From Gordonia sediminis (GTDB lineage Bacteria > Actinomycetota > Actinomycetes > Mycobacteriales > Mycobacteriaceae): a stretch of 64,000 nt of DNA. Shown here one piece after another: positions 28,862 to 38,144 of this stretch. The notes under the pieces are model-generated. The model was not told the DNA's origin. It ran no database searches and was given only the letters and a program-made list of their open reading frames with translations. Positions within the stretch are counted from its first letter, which is position 1, and every line of letters begins with the position of its first letter. The stretch is from positions 62,001-126,000 of the forward strand of contig RZUM01000001.1 in assembly GCA_004193205.1 (NCBI GenBank). The letters run 5' to 3'. The position numbers and the translations under genes are program-made.

Positions 28862-29667
28862 TTGAGGCGCGAGGTGGCGTGCAGACGCGCCGCGCGGGCC
28901 GCGCGCGGCCAGCCACGTGCGGCGCAGCGGCGAGCTTCCTCGGCGAAGAAGGCGTTCTCCTCGGCGAATCGTCGCCCGTCGACGGCATGTACCGAACTGA
29001 CCGACGCGTCGTGCCGGCGATAGTGGAACACCACGGTCGGGTCGTAGACCAGCGACCTGCCGACGGCGGCGAGGTCGACGAGCAGCGCGAGGTCGAGGAC
29101 GACCTCGAGGCCCGGACGGAAGCCCACGTCGCGCACCGCGGCGGTCCGCCACAGCAGCGACGGGAAGTAGGTCCAGTTGCCGTGGTAGAGACCGGTCGCC
29201 ATCGCCTCGCCGCGCAACACGACCGGTTCCCCCGGCCGGGTGCGGGGCGCGAGGAGGTCCTTGATCCGGTCGCCGAGCGGACGCACGACCCGGTCGCGGT
29301 CGTCGATCACCTCGACACCCGGCGCGATCACGGCGGCCTCCGGATGGTCGTCGGCCAACGCACGCACGGTGGCCAGGTAGTCGGGGGTCATCACGTCGTC
29401 GCACCCGACGACGACGAAGTACTCGGCCTCGACGAGTTCGACGCACCGTCGGAAATTGCCGTTCACACCCAGGTTGGTGTCGTTGCGCAGGTAGTGGACG
29501 CGGGGATCGTCGAGAGACGCCAACCACTCCCCCGGCGCCGGGTCGGGATAGCAGTCGTCGACGACGACGAGCCGCAGATCGCCGTCGCCCTGCCCGAGCA
29601 CACCGGTGACGGCCTGCCGGAACTGCGCGACGTCACCGTAGAAGGGCATCATCACGTCGATCGGCAC
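28798..29667 (-). CDS. GT2 family glycosyltransferase
   Basis: About 289 residues. The GT-A fold is shown by V-P-I-D-V-M-M-P-F-Y-G at the start, V-V-V-D-D-C-Y near residue 36, and the acidic metal motif V-V-V-G-C-D-D-V-M-T. Similar proteins transfer hexoses or rhamnose to cell-wall polysaccharides. GTG 29667 is preferred over the ATG at 29718 because TACCCT ends six bases before it and because the longer frame would overlap the divergent gene's start. The 3' end overlaps the convergent flippase gene by 64 bases, a tail-to-tail antisense arrangement. Confidence 0.82.
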   Translation of the reverse strand: MPIDVMMPFYGDVAQFRQAVTGVLGQGDGDLRLVVVDDCYPDPAPGEWLASLDDPRVHYLRNDTNLGVNGNFRRCVELVEAEYFVVVGCDDVMTPDYLATVRALADDHPEAAVIAPGVEVIDDRDRVVRPLGDRIKDLLAPRTRPGEPVVLRGEAMATGLYHGNWTYFPSLLWRTAAVRDVGFRPGLEVVLDLALLVDLAAVGRSLVYDPTVVFHYRRHDASVSSVHAVDGRRFAEENAFFAEEARRCAARGWPRAARAARLHATSRLNHAQSRVATAAGRLRNAKPNP

Positions 29668-29673
29668 CCGCCC

Positions 29674-29709
29674 AGGGTAGGTCACCGCGAATACCGGCTC
29701 GGCTAGGGT
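29674..29709. promoter_or_regulatory. Divergent promoters for two glycosyltransferase genes
   Basis: TAGGGT at 29704-29709 lies seven bases before the ATG at 29717 on the plus strand. On the minus strand TACCCT at 29674-29679 lies six bases before GTG 29667. Both spacings fit leaderless transcripts, and the two -10 boxes are only 24 bases apart, so the -35 regions must interleave. Confidence 0.5.
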
Positions 29710-29716
29710 TACCGAC

Positions 29717-30421
29717 ATGGTCACCGGTTCCACCAGCAACGACGACGTGTGGCTGGTGATCCCCGTCTTCAACGAGGGACAGGTGATCCGGGAGGTGGCG
29801 GCGAACGCCGCGAAAACCTTCCCCAACATCGTCTGCGTCGACGACGGCTCATCCGACAATTCGGCCGACGAGATCCGCGCGGCCGGCGTGCACCTCGTGC
29901 GGCACCCGGTGAACCTGGGTCAAGGTGCCGCCATCCAGACCGGCGTGCAGTACGCGCGGGCGCGGCCGGGGGCGCGGTACTTCGTCACCTTCGACGCCGA
30001 CGGCCAGCACCGCGTCGAGGACGTGGTGGCGATGGTCTCCCGCCTGCGCACCGAACCGATCGACATCATCGTCGGGACCCGGTTCGCCGAGGGCCGCAGC
30101 GAGTCGGTCCCACTCGTGCGTCGCCTGGCGCTGCGCACCATCGTCTTCCTGAGCCCACGCACCCGACGCCTCGGCCTCACCGATGCCCACAACGGGCTGC
30201 GCGCCTTCAACAAGACCGTCGCCGACCAGCTCGACCTGTTGATGAACGGCATGAGCCACGCCTCGGAGTTCGTCACGCTCATCGACCACCATCACTGGCG
30301 GGTCGCCGAGCAGCCGGTCACCATTCTCTACACCGACTACTCGCGGGCAAAGGGGCAATCGCTGATCAACGGCGTGAACATCGTCGCCGACGGTCTGCTG
30401 CACACGCGGATGAGGAAGTGA
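29717..30421 (+). CDS. GT2 family glycosyltransferase, DPM1-like
   Basis: 234 residues of the dolichol-phosphate-mannose-synthase-like group: V-I-P-V-F-N-E-G near residue 14, V-D-D-G-S-S-D-N-S, R-H-P-V-N-L-G-Q-G-A-A-I and the D-A-D-G-Q-H metal site. It has no C-terminal membrane helices of its own. The next gene encodes a two-to-three-helix DUF2304 protein that could serve as its membrane partner, as in the pair Rv3631-Rv3632, where the product is a polyprenol-phosphate sugar. Probably makes a polyprenyl-phosphate sugar donor for envelope glycans. Confidence 0.87.
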   Translation: MVTGSTSNDDVWLVIPVFNEGQVIREVAANAAKTFPNIVCVDDGSSDNSADEIRAAGVHLVRHPVNLGQGAAIQTGVQYARARPGARYFVTFDADGQHRVEDVVAMVSRLRTEPIDIIVGTRFAEGRSESVPLVRRLALRTIVFLSPRTRRLGLTDAHNGLRAFNKTVADQLDLLMNGMSHASEFVTLIDHHHWRVAEQPVTILYTDYSRAKGQSLINGVNIVADGLLHTRMRK

Positions 30422-30426
30422 GCGCG

Positions 30427-30771
30427 ATGATCTGGTTCCAGATCCTGGCCATCCTCGGGATCGTGACCCTCGTCGGGTTCTTCATCGTGAACCGCGGCAC
30501 CGCCCGGGCCTCGGCCGGGGTGAAGCTGCTTTTCGTGGCCTTCGTCGTGTTCGGCGTCTACGCGATGCTGCGCCAGGACGACGTGACATGGGTGGCCAAC
30601 AAACTCGGCATCCAGCGCGGCCTCGACCTGGTGTTGTTCCTGCTCGTGATCGCCTTCGCGTTCACCACGATCTCGACCTATCTGCGGTTCCGCGAGCTCG
30701 AGATCAAGTACGCACGCCTCGCCCGCGCCATCGCGCTGCAAGCCGCCGAGCAAGAAAATCGGGAACCGTAG
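30427..30771 (+). CDS. DUF2304 membrane protein
   Basis: 114 residues with three hydrophobic helices (I-W-F-Q-I-L-A-I-L-G-I-V-T-L-V-G-F-F, V-K-L-L-F-V-A-F-V-V-F-G-V-Y and L-V-L-F-L-L-V-I-A-F-A-F) and a charged helical tail R-F-R-E-L-E-I-K-Y-A-R-L, the standard DUF2304 pattern. GAGGAAG lies about eight bases before the ATG at 30427; a GTG at 30418 overlapping the previous stop is an alternative. It is translationally linked to the preceding glycosyltransferase and probably anchors it. Confidence 0.82.
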   Translation: MIWFQILAILGIVTLVGFFIVNRGTARASAGVKLLFVAFVVFGVYAMLRQDDVTWVANKLGIQRGLDLVLFLLVIAFAFTTISTYLRFRELEIKYARLARAIALQAAEQENREP

Positions 30772-30815
30772 CGAGAGGGACCCGAGCTCCCCAAGCCCTC
30801 ACACGGCGGTCGAGG

Positions 30816-30907
30816 GAACCCGGAATTTCGCCGAGGGCATCCAGCCCACCACGCAAACCGGATGCTGTCGACGTGAATCTGGTTGCCCTCGGCGAAATTT
30901 CGGGTTC
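30816..30907. repeat. Long inverted repeat, possible terminator
   Basis: Arms 30816-30839 and 30884-30907 are reverse complements at 23 of 24 positions and continue inward for a few more pairs (to 30844 and 30879, with one mismatch). The 44-base loop contains a degenerate copy (GTCGACGTGAATC) of the tandem repeat that follows. It sits 45 bases after the DUF2304 stop, so a transcription-terminating stem is one reading; a folded non-coding element is another. Confidence 0.75.
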
Positions 30908-31032
30908 ACTCGACGCGAATCCATCACCCGGGTTCACTCGACGCGAATCCATCACCCGGGTTCCGTCGACGCGAATCCATCACCCGGGTTCCGTCGACGC
31001 GAATCCATCACCCGGGTTCACTCGACGCGAAG
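30903..31032. repeat. 28-bp tandem repeat, four copies plus a partial
   Basis: Complete units occupy 30903-30930, 30931-30958, 30959-30986 and 30987-31014, with a fifth partial unit to about 31032. All share CGACGCGAATCCATCACCCG; the first two and the last have GGTTCACT before it, the third and fourth GGTTCCGT. There are no unique spacers, so this is not a CRISPR array. The first unit starts inside the right arm of the inverted repeat. This and the inverted repeat fill the 319-bp gap between coding regions. Confidence 0.9.
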
Positions 31033-31055
31033 CGATGACAAACCAGCCAACCCCC

Positions 31056-31090
31056 TTGCTTCTACGTATACGTCTACATATAGTGGTGGA
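31056..31090 (+). promoter_or_regulatory. Promoter with operator in the spacer, upstream of the EXLDI gene
   Basis: TTGCTT (31056-31061) and TATAGT (31079-31084) are separated by exactly 17 bases, and the GTG start follows six bases after the -10 box. The perfect ten-base palindrome ACGTATACGT (31064-31073) lies inside the spacer, where a bound repressor would block RNA polymerase. The AT-rich palindrome stands out in this GC-rich DNA. Confidence 0.6.
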
Positions 31091-31633
31091 GTGCCCAACA
31101 AAACCATCTACGTCTCCGACGAGGACATGTCGATCCTGAATCGCGCCCAGGAGGTGTCGGGCGGCAATCTGTCCGGCGTCATCGTCGAGGCACTGCGTGC
31201 GTTCGTGCGGGCCGCCGACTACCACGACGCCGGATTCGACGAGGTCGTGCTGCGCGACGGCCCCGACGGGGTGCAGCGAAAACGATTCTTCGGCCGACTG
31301 CTCGCCGCCGGCGTCGACTGGGACCCCGACACCGGCAACGCGACCGAGCGCCGGGCATATGAGGGCCGCAGCGGCAAGCTCGTGCTCAGCGTGCACCACG
31401 TCAACTGGGAGCACTACCCCACCAAACGGACGCTGCCGACCGGCAACCTGCTCAAGGACCTGACCGGAATCCACAGTTTGCGGAGTCTTTTCACCGCGGA
31501 CCTCCCGGAGTGGGGCGACTACTCGGTCCATGTCGTCGACTCCACCGAAGCAATGAAAGACCTCGTCCCGGAAAGGTTCTACCGACGCGTCGTCGCCGCC
31601 CGACGGCCCGATGTCGAGGACCTCGACGTGTAA
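31091..31633 (+). CDS. EXLDI family protein, putative ribbon-helix-helix regulator
   Basis: 180 residues. The N terminus (K-T-I-Y-V-S-D-E-D then L-S-G-V-I-V-E-A-L-R-A-F-V) has the strand-helix-helix pattern of Arc/CopG DNA-binding proteins. The protein ends V-E-D-L-D-V, a match to the E-x-L-D-I C-terminal motif that names the family. A central domain of about 110 residues is of unknown function. Such genes commonly sit beside DrrAB-type exporters, as here. Palindromes in its own promoter and before the exporter operon suggest it represses both. The start GTG 31091 agrees with a leaderless promoter. Confidence 0.72.
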   Translation: MPNKTIYVSDEDMSILNRAQEVSGGNLSGVIVEALRAFVRAADYHDAGFDEVVLRDGPDGVQRKRFFGRLLAAGVDWDPDTGNATERRAYEGRSGKLVLSVHHVNWEHYPTKRTLPTGNLLKDLTGIHSLRSLFTADLPEWGDYSVHVVDSTEAMKDLVPERFYRRVVAARRPDVEDLDV

Positions 31634-31712
31634 CCCCCCGACACCCGACCCGTAGACACCCACCCCACCCCCGACGCCACCGTGAAGGGACAGGCGTCTA
31701 CCAAACATGCAC

Positions 31713-31733
31713 ATATGCGCATATCACCATATG
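31713..31733 (+). promoter_or_regulatory. Palindromic operator candidates before the exporter genes
   Basis: A perfect 12-base palindrome ATATGCGCATAT (31713-31724) and a second CATATG (31728-31733) lie just before the GAAAGG ribosome binding site of the ABC ATPase gene. They share the TATA-rich half-site style of the palindrome in the EXLDI promoter. Confidence 0.45.
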
Positions 31734-31746
31734 AAAGGCGTCTGCC

Positions 31747-32682
31747 ATGTCGTCACCCGGACTCGCAATCTCGGCCGCTCGACTGAGCAAGTCGTTCGGC
31801 GACAACACCGTTCTCGACGGTATCGACATCTCCGTCCCGGCCGGGACGGTCTACGCGCTCCTCGGCCCCAACGGGGCCGGTAAGACGACCGTGGTCCGGA
31901 TCCTGGCGGGGCTTCTCGGCAGGGACGGCGGCGATGTCCTCATCGCCGGCGCCGACCCGCACACGGACCGGGAGACGGTGTGTGCCGCCATCGGTCTCAC
32001 CGGACAGTTCGCCGCGGTCGACACCCAGCTGACCGGACGCGAGAACCTCACCCTCGTCGCACGCCTGCGGCATCTGCCCAAAACCGCGGTCGGGAGCCGG
32101 GTCGACGCCCTGCTCGACGAATTCGACCTGTCCGGTGCCGCCGATCGTCGGGTCTCGGAGTATTCGGGCGGGATGACGCGGCGCCTCGACCTGGCGATGA
32201 CCTTGGTCGGCCGGCCGTCGATCATCTTCCTCGACGAACCGACCACCGGACTCGATCCGCGCTCACGCCATGCGGTCTGGAACGCGGTGCGCGGGTTGGT
32301 CGCACACGGCACCACGGTATTCCTGACCACTCAATACCTCGACGAGGCCGACCATCTCGCCGACCACATCGCCGTCCTCGACCACGGGCGGATCGTCGCC
32401 GAGGGAACCGCCGACGAACTCAAACGCCTGGTCCCGGGAGCCCATGTGCGCCTGGAGTTCGGCGACGCCGGAGATCTCGACCGCGCGTTGCAGGTGTTCG
32501 AATCCGCGATCCCCGACGAAGACGGGTTCGCGGTGACCATTCCCGGCGACGCGGGCGTTGCCGCACTGCGCGAGATCCTCGCCGCCCTCGATGCCGCCGA
32601 GCTCGAGGCCTCAGGCCTGTCGGTGCACACGCCCGACCTCGACGACGTCTTCCTCACCCTCACCGGCCGCCAATCGGCCTGA
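31747..32682 (+). CDS. ABC transporter ATPase, DrrA family
   Basis: 311 residues: Walker A G-P-N-G-A-G-K-T-T near residue 41, Y-S-G-G-M-T-R-R-L-D signature near 139, Walker B I-I-F-L-D-E-P-T-T-G-L-D-P-R and a switch His region T-T-Q-Y-L-D-E-A-D. The C-terminal extension ending D-L-D-D-V-F-L-T-L-T-G-R is typical of daunorubicin-resistance-type ATPases. It pairs with the permease beginning 16 bases downstream to form a drug or lipid exporter. GAAAGG is eight bases before the ATG. Confidence 0.92.
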   Translation: MSSPGLAISAARLSKSFGDNTVLDGIDISVPAGTVYALLGPNGAGKTTVVRILAGLLGRDGGDVLIAGADPHTDRETVCAAIGLTGQFAAVDTQLTGRENLTLVARLRHLPKTAVGSRVDALLDEFDLSGAADRRVSEYSGGMTRRLDLAMTLVGRPSIIFLDEPTTGLDPRSRHAVWNAVRGLVAHGTTVFLTTQYLDEADHLADHIAVLDHGRIVAEGTADELKRLVPGAHVRLEFGDAGDLDRALQVFESAIPDEDGFAVTIPGDAGVAALREILAALDAAELEASGLSVHTPDLDDVFLTLTGRQSA

Positions 32683-32698
32683 CCACTCCGGAGTAGAC

Positions 32699-33487
32699 AT
32701 GACACTCGCATACACCCTGTCCGACTCATCGATCATGGTGCGCCGCAATCTCCTTCGGCTGCAGCGCTACCCCGCCATGGTGTTCTCGATCATCGTCATG
32801 CCCGTGGTGATCCTGCTGATGATGACCTACTTCTTCGGGGGAGCGATCGGTTCAGCGCTTCCCGACTCCGGGCCGCTGCACGGCGATTACGTCAACTACC
32901 TCGTTCCCGGTCTGATGCTGTTCATTCCCGCGTATCTGACCGTGTCGGTGGCCGTCGCCGTCAATCAGGACGTCACCACCGGCTTCATCAACCGGTTGCG
33001 GTCGATGGCCACACCGCCGACGGCGATCCTGGCCGGTCACGTCGTCGGGGCGCTCATCCAGGGTGTCGTCGGGCTCGCGGCGCTGTTGGCCACCGCGTTC
33101 ATGATCGGCTTCCGACCGTCCACCGACGCCCTGGGCTGGCTCGCGGCCATCGGCCTGCTGGGCCTGATGGCGCTCGGGATGGTGTGGATCGCCATCGCCT
33201 TCGGGGTCATCGCGCGCAGCCCGGAGAGTGCCTCGAACATGCCTCTGCCGCTGCTGCTCCTGCCCTACCTCGGCAGCGGGCTCGTGCCGACCGACAGCAT
33301 GCCCACCGGGGTCCGCCAGTTCGCCGAGTATCAACCCTTCAGCCCCATCGCGGACACTCTTCGCGGACTGCTGATGGGGACCGGCGCCGGCGGTGACTGG
33401 CCGTGGGCCGTGGGCTGGTGTGCGCTGTTCGCGGTCGGTGGATATCTGTGGGCGATCACCGCGTTTCGTCGGTCGACCGCGGGCTGA
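32699..33487 (+). CDS. ABC-2 type permease, DrrB family
   Basis: 262 residues with six hydrophobic segments, beginning M-V-F-S-I-I-V-M-P-V-V-I-L-L-M-M-T-Y-F-F-G-G, the ABC-2 membrane type. The N-L-L-R-L-Q-R-Y-P and later L-P-Y-L-G-S-G-L-V-P-T motifs, with F-A-E-Y-Q-P-F-S-P, are those of DrrB-like permeases. It forms the membrane part of the exporter with the preceding ATPase. Convergent with rmlC. Confidence 0.9.
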   Translation: MTLAYTLSDSSIMVRRNLLRLQRYPAMVFSIIVMPVVILLMMTYFFGGAIGSALPDSGPLHGDYVNYLVPGLMLFIPAYLTVSVAVAVNQDVTTGFINRLRSMATPPTAILAGHVVGALIQGVVGLAALLATAFMIGFRPSTDALGWLAAIGLLGLMALGMVWIAIAFGVIARSPESASNMPLPLLLLPYLGSGLVPTDSMPTGVRQFAEYQPFSPIADTLRGLLMGTGAGGDWPWAVGWCALFAVGGYLWAITAFRRSTAG

Positions 33488-33509
33488 CGCCCCTCGCCGG
33501 CGGGCTCGT

Positions 33510-34130
33510 TCAGGACTCCGCGAGCGCGCGCAGGTAGGCGGTGACATCGGCGTAGTCGGGCAACAGACCCGACTTCCGAGCCTCGGACAGACCCGGTGCG
33601 GCGGTGTCCTTGGCGGACAGTTCATATTCCAGCGCCGAACCGTCACGCGTGGTCGTCGGCCACTCGATCCCCAGCTCCGGATCGAGCGGGTTGATGCCGT
33701 GTTCGGCGCCGGGGTTGTAACCGGTCGAGCAGAGATAGGTGACCGTGGATCCGTCGGCGAGCGAACAGAACGCGTGGCCGAGACCCTCGGACAGGTAGAC
33801 CGCGCGCCGGTCCACATCGTCGAGCAGCACGGTGTCATAGGTGCCGAATGTCGGTGAGCCGACCCGGATGTCGACGATGACGTCGAGGATCGCACCGGAC
33901 GGGCAGGTCACGTACTTGGCCTGTCCGGGTGGCACATCCGCGAAGTGCACGCCGCGCAGGACCCCGGCCGCGGACACCGAGAGGTTCACCTGTGCGAGGT
34001 CGAGACGGTGACCGATGGCCTCGGCGAGCAGGTCGGCCTTGAACACCTCCGCGAACAGCCCACGGGCGTCCCCGTGTTGGACGGGCGTCAGTTCCCAGGC
34101 ACCGTCGATCGCGAGCGGTCGGAGTTTCAT
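33510..34130 (-). CDS. rmlC: dTDP-4-dehydrorhamnose 3,5-epimerase
   Basis: 206 residues. Third step of dTDP-L-rhamnose synthesis, needed in this order for the rhamnosyl linker between peptidoglycan and arabinogalactan. Family motifs: D-A-R-G-L-F-A-E-V-F near residue 22, L-R-G-V-H-F-A-D-V-P-P-G-Q-A-K-Y-V with the catalytic His, G-A-I-L-D-V-I-V-D-I-R-V-G-S-P-T, and G-L-G-H-A-F-C. It starts 16 bases after rmlA ends, so the two form one transcript. No rmlD is in the window. Confidence 0.94.
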   Translation of the reverse strand: MKLRPLAIDGAWELTPVQHGDARGLFAEVFKADLLAEAIGHRLDLAQVNLSVSAAGVLRGVHFADVPPGQAKYVTCPSGAILDVIVDIRVGSPTFGTYDTVLLDDVDRRAVYLSEGLGHAFCSLADGSTVTYLCSTGYNPGAEHGINPLDPELGIEWPTTTRDGSALEYELSAKDTAAPGLSEARKSGLLPDYADVTAYLRALAES

Positions 34131-34146
34131 CGATTCCCTTCCGGGT

Positions 34147-35022
34147 TCAGCGGTCGCGGCCGCGGACCAGTAGTTCGAGCAGGTAGTCGCCGTACCCGGA
34201 CTTGCGGAGTTTCTCTGCGCGGGCGCGTAATTCGTCGTCGCCGATAAACCCTCTGCGCCACGCGATCTCCTCGGGCACCGCGATCTTGAGACCCTGACGT
34301 TGTTCGACGGTACGCACGAAGTTGCCGGCGTCGAGCAACGAATCGAAGGTGCCGGTGTCGAGCCATGCGGTGCCGCGGGGCAGCACCTTCACCGCGAGTT
34401 TGCCGCGCTGCAGGTAGTGGGCGTTGACGTCGGTGATCTCGTATTCCCCACGCGCGCTCGGCTTGAGGTTGCGGGCGATCTCGACGACGTCGTTGTCGTA
34501 GAAGTACAGGCCCGGCACCGCGTAATGCGATTTGGGATTCTCGGGCTTCTCCTCCAACGAGATCGCGGTCCCCTCCTCGTCGAAATCGACGACACCGTAG
34601 GCGCTGGGATTGGCCACCCAGTACGCGAAGACGGCACCGCCGTCGACGTTCTCGAATCCCTGCAACTGGGTACCCAAACCGGGTCCGTAGAAGATGTTGT
34701 CGCCGAGGACGAGTGCCACCGAATCGTCGCCGATGTGGTCGGCACCGAGGACGAAGGCCTGCGCGAGGCCGTCCGGGGACGGCTGCGTCACATACGTCAG
34801 GTTGATGCCGAACTGGTCGCCGGTGCCGAGCAACCCATGGAAGGCGGCGCTGTCCTGGGGGGTGGTGATGATGAGGATGTCGCGGATGCCGGCCAGCATC
34901 AGCGTGGAGAGCGGGTAGTAGATCATCGGCTTGTCGTAGACGGGGACCAACTGTTTGCTGACGCCCTGAGTGATCGGGTGCAGCCGGGTCCCCGTACCGC
35001 CTGCCAGGATGATGCCGCGCAT
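34147..35022 (-). CDS. rmlA: Glucose-1-phosphate thymidylyltransferase
   Basis: 291 residues. First step of dTDP-rhamnose synthesis, joining glucose 1-phosphate and dTTP. The nucleotide-binding loop [13 protein letters not shown] is at residues 6-18, then [18 protein letters not shown] and F-E-E-K-P-E-N-P-K-type substrate contacts (here L-E-E-K-P-E-N). The ATG at 35022 follows TAGGCT by eight bases. Divergent from rmlB across 78 bp. Confidence 0.95.
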   Translation of the reverse strand: MRGIILAGGTGTRLHPITQGVSKQLVPVYDKPMIYYPLSTLMLAGIRDILIITTPQDSAAFHGLLGTGDQFGINLTYVTQPSPDGLAQAFVLGADHIGDDSVALVLGDNIFYGPGLGTQLQGFENVDGGAVFAYWVANPSAYGVVDFDEEGTAISLEEKPENPKSHYAVPGLYFYDNDVVEIARNLKPSARGEYEITDVNAHYLQRGKLAVKVLPRGTAWLDTGTFDSLLDAGNFVRTVEQRQGLKIAVPEEIAWRRGFIGDDELRARAEKLRKSGYGDYLLELLVRGRDR

Positions 35023-35030
35023 AGCTCACT

Positions 35031-35036
35031 AGCCTA
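35031..35036 (-). promoter_or_regulatory. -10 element of rmlA-rmlC
   Basis: TAGGCT on the minus strand, eight bases before the rmlA ATG, fits a leaderless or near-leaderless start. On the plus strand TAAGGT at about 35064 could serve rmlB, which has GAAAGGGG as ribosome binding site. Confidence 0.4.
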
Positions 35037-35067
35037 CGATCGGCGCTCGTCGCGACGCCACCGGTAA

Positions 35068-36105
<1,038 letters not shown>

Positions 36106-36133
36106 CGCGGCCTGACCGTCCCCCTGCCGCGCC

Positions 36134-37030
36134 CTAATAACCTGCGAGCGGCACCACGCGGTCGAGGAAGTCGACCTGATCGGCGACGGCCTCCTCGAAG
36201 GCGTCCCCGACGTAGATGTCGAAGTGACCCGTCGGGTAGCGCAGCAGCTGCGTCGTCGGGCCGCGACGGGCGTAGCGCACCGTCTGGCGGGCCGGGGCGA
36301 CCGAATCGTCGTCGCAGACGCAGACCAGCACCGGGCAGCGCAGGTCCGCCAGCACGCGGCCCGGATGATGGAACGGGATCTGCAGGCCCACCCGCGCGGC
36401 GACCTCGTTGACGAACGGAAATCCCGGCGGCACCAGCCGCAGGTATCCCGGCACCACGTCGGGGGCCGTCATCAGCGCCGCCTCGTGCGGCTCGCCCGCC
36501 AGCCCGACCATCACCGGTTTCCGGCGCATCGCCGCCGCGGCGACATCGGCGATTCCCCGCGCGGTCACCTTGAGCGCGGTCCGCGGGTCGAGTGCCAGCA
36601 CCGACGCGGTACCGCTGGTGAACGGGCACTGAGCGATGACCGCTGCGACCCGACCGTCGCGGGCCGCGGCCACCATCGCGTGCCCGCCGCCGAACGACGA
36701 TCCCCAACACACCACGCGCGTGGAGTCGACCGCATCGATGCTGCGGGCGTAGGCGATGGCCGCAGCCCAGTCGTCGAGTTGCCCTCGGATGGACAGCAGT
36801 TGGCGGGGCCGCCCGTCACTGTCTCCGAAATGCCGGTAGTCGAAGACGAGGCACGCGTAGCCCGCATCGCAGAATCGCTCCGCGAAGGCGTCGAGCCCCA
36901 TCTCCTTCACCGCGCCGAGCCCGTGGCCCATCACCACGACCGGCGGTTTCGGGGCCTCACCGTCGGGAAGATAAAGCCATCCCCGGCACTTGTCGGTTCC
37001 GGAGCGGAACTCGATATCTGACCGGGCCAC
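36134..37030 (-). CDS. Alpha/beta hydrolase
   Basis: About 298 residues. V-V-V-M-G-H-G-L-G near residue 30 is the oxyanion-hole strand, W-G-S-S-F-G-G-G-H the nucleophile elbow (G-S-S-F-G), and R-Y-P-T-G-H-F-D-I-Y supplies the catalytic His; D-D-D-S-V-A carries the acid. It resembles acetylxylan-esterase/dienelactone-type hydrolases of unknown substrate. The GTG at 37030 gives the usual N terminus (V-A-R-S-D-I-E-F-R-S-G); an ATG at 37069 would add 13 residues. Convergent with rmlB and divergent from galE. Confidence 0.8.
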   Translation of the reverse strand: MARSDIEFRSGTDKCRGWLYLPDGEAPKPPVVVMGHGLGAVKEMGLDAFAERFCDAGYACLVFDYRHFGDSDGRPRQLLSIRGQLDDWAAAIAYARSIDAVDSTRVVCWGSSFGGGHAMVAAARDGRVAAVIAQCPFTSGTASVLALDPRTALKVTARGIADVAAAAMRRKPVMVGLAGEPHEAALMTAPDVVPGYLRLVPPGFPFVNEVAARVGLQIPFHHPGRVLADLRCPVLVCVCDDDSVAPARQTVRYARRGPTTQLLRYPTGHFDIYVGDAFEEAVADQVDFLDRVVPLAGY

Positions 37031-37103
37031 ACGCCGACCGTATCGGTTGGGTGTTGAGGTGAACAACACAGGTACCCGACGGCGGATCTCCAGGATCGAC
37101 GCC

Positions 37104-37109
37104 TACCGT
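37104..37109 (+). promoter_or_regulatory. -10 element of galE
   Basis: TACCGT ends seven bases before the ATG at 37117, which supports that codon over the GTG at 37108, since the latter overlaps the hexamer itself. A leaderless mRNA is implied. Confidence 0.5.
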
Positions 37110-37116
37110 GTTTCTC

Positions 37117-38136
37117 ATGCGCGTACTCGTCAGCGGCGGCGCGGGCTACATCGGCTCGCATACCGTGATCCGCCTCGCCGAAGCCGGCCACGACGTGGTG
37201 GTTGTCGATGATTTCAGCAATGCCAAACCGACGGTGGTCTCCCGACTCGAGGCGCTGACCGGGACACCGATCCCGGTGCACGCCTTCGACCTCGCCGACG
37301 TCGACAAGACCGAGCACCTGTTCGCCCACGAACACGTCGACGCGGTGATCCACTTCGCCGGATTCAAGGCGGTCGGCGAATCGGTGGCCAAACCGCTCGA
37401 CTACTACCAGAACAATCTCGATAGCACTTTCTCGTTGCTGCGGGCGATGGGCCGCCACGACGTGCGCACACTGGTGTTCTCGTCGTCGGCGACCGTGTAC
37501 GGCGCCGAGCCGCAACTACCGATGACCGAGGACCTGCCGACCTCGGCCACCAACCCGTACGGCTGGACGAAGGTGATGATCGAGCAGGTCCTGCGCGATG
37601 TCGCCGCCGCCGACGACCGGTGGCGGATCGCGGCGCTGCGCTACTTCAACCCGGTCGGCGCCCACCCGAGCGGTGAGATCGGCGAAGACCCCAGCGGAAT
37701 CCCCAACAACCTGATGCCGTTCGTCGCGCAGGTCGCGGTGGGTCGTCGGGAGAAGCTCTCGGTGTTCGGCGACGATTACGACACCCCCGACGGCACCGGC
37801 GTCCGCGACTACATCCACGTCGACGACCTCGCCGCCGGACATGTCGCCGCCCTGGACCGCATCAGCACCGGCACCGACCCGATGTCGATCTGGAACCTGG
37901 GCACCGGTCAGGGCGTGTCGGTCCTGCAGGTCATCAAGGCCTTCGAGCGGGCGAGCGGACGGCCCATCCCCTTCCAGATCGCCCCGCGCCGCGCCGGCGA
38001 CATCGCCGCGTCGTATGCCGATCCGTCGAGGGCCAACGCCGAACTCGGCTGGCGGGCGGCGAAGACGATCGACGACATGTGCGCCGACACCTGGCGGTGG
38101 CAGTCACAGAACCCCGAGGGTTTTCCCGACGCCTGA
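37117..38136 (+). CDS. galE: UDP-glucose 4-epimerase GalE
   Basis: 339 residues. G-G-A-G-Y-I-G-S-H at residues 7-15 binds NAD, H-F-A-G-F-K-A-V-G-E-S, S-S-S-A-T-V-Y-G, and N-P-Y-G-W-T-K-V-M-I-E with the catalytic Tyr and Lys are diagnostic, as is R-Y-F-N-P-V-G-A-H. Makes UDP-galactose, the precursor of galactan in the arabinogalactan of Mycobacteriales. It lies next to a large DUF6541 membrane protein as does galE1 (Rv3634c/Rv3635) in M. tuberculosis. Confidence 0.96.
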   Translation: MRVLVSGGAGYIGSHTVIRLAEAGHDVVVVDDFSNAKPTVVSRLEALTGTPIPVHAFDLADVDKTEHLFAHEHVDAVIHFAGFKAVGESVAKPLDYYQNNLDSTFSLLRAMGRHDVRTLVFSSSATVYGAEPQLPMTEDLPTSATNPYGWTKVMIEQVLRDVAAADDRWRIAALRYFNPVGAHPSGEIGEDPSGIPNNLMPFVAQVAVGRREKLSVFGDDYDTPDGTGVRDYIHVDDLAAGHVAALDRISTGTDPMSIWNLGTGQGVSVLQVIKAFERASGRPIPFQIAPRRAGDIAASYADPSRANAELGWRAAKTIDDMCADTWRWQSQNPEGFPDA

Positions 38137-38144
38137 GGGCCCGC

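Noticed and set aside
30903-31032. CRISPR array
   Set aside because: The 28-bp repeats are directly adjacent without spacers and no cas gene is in the window.
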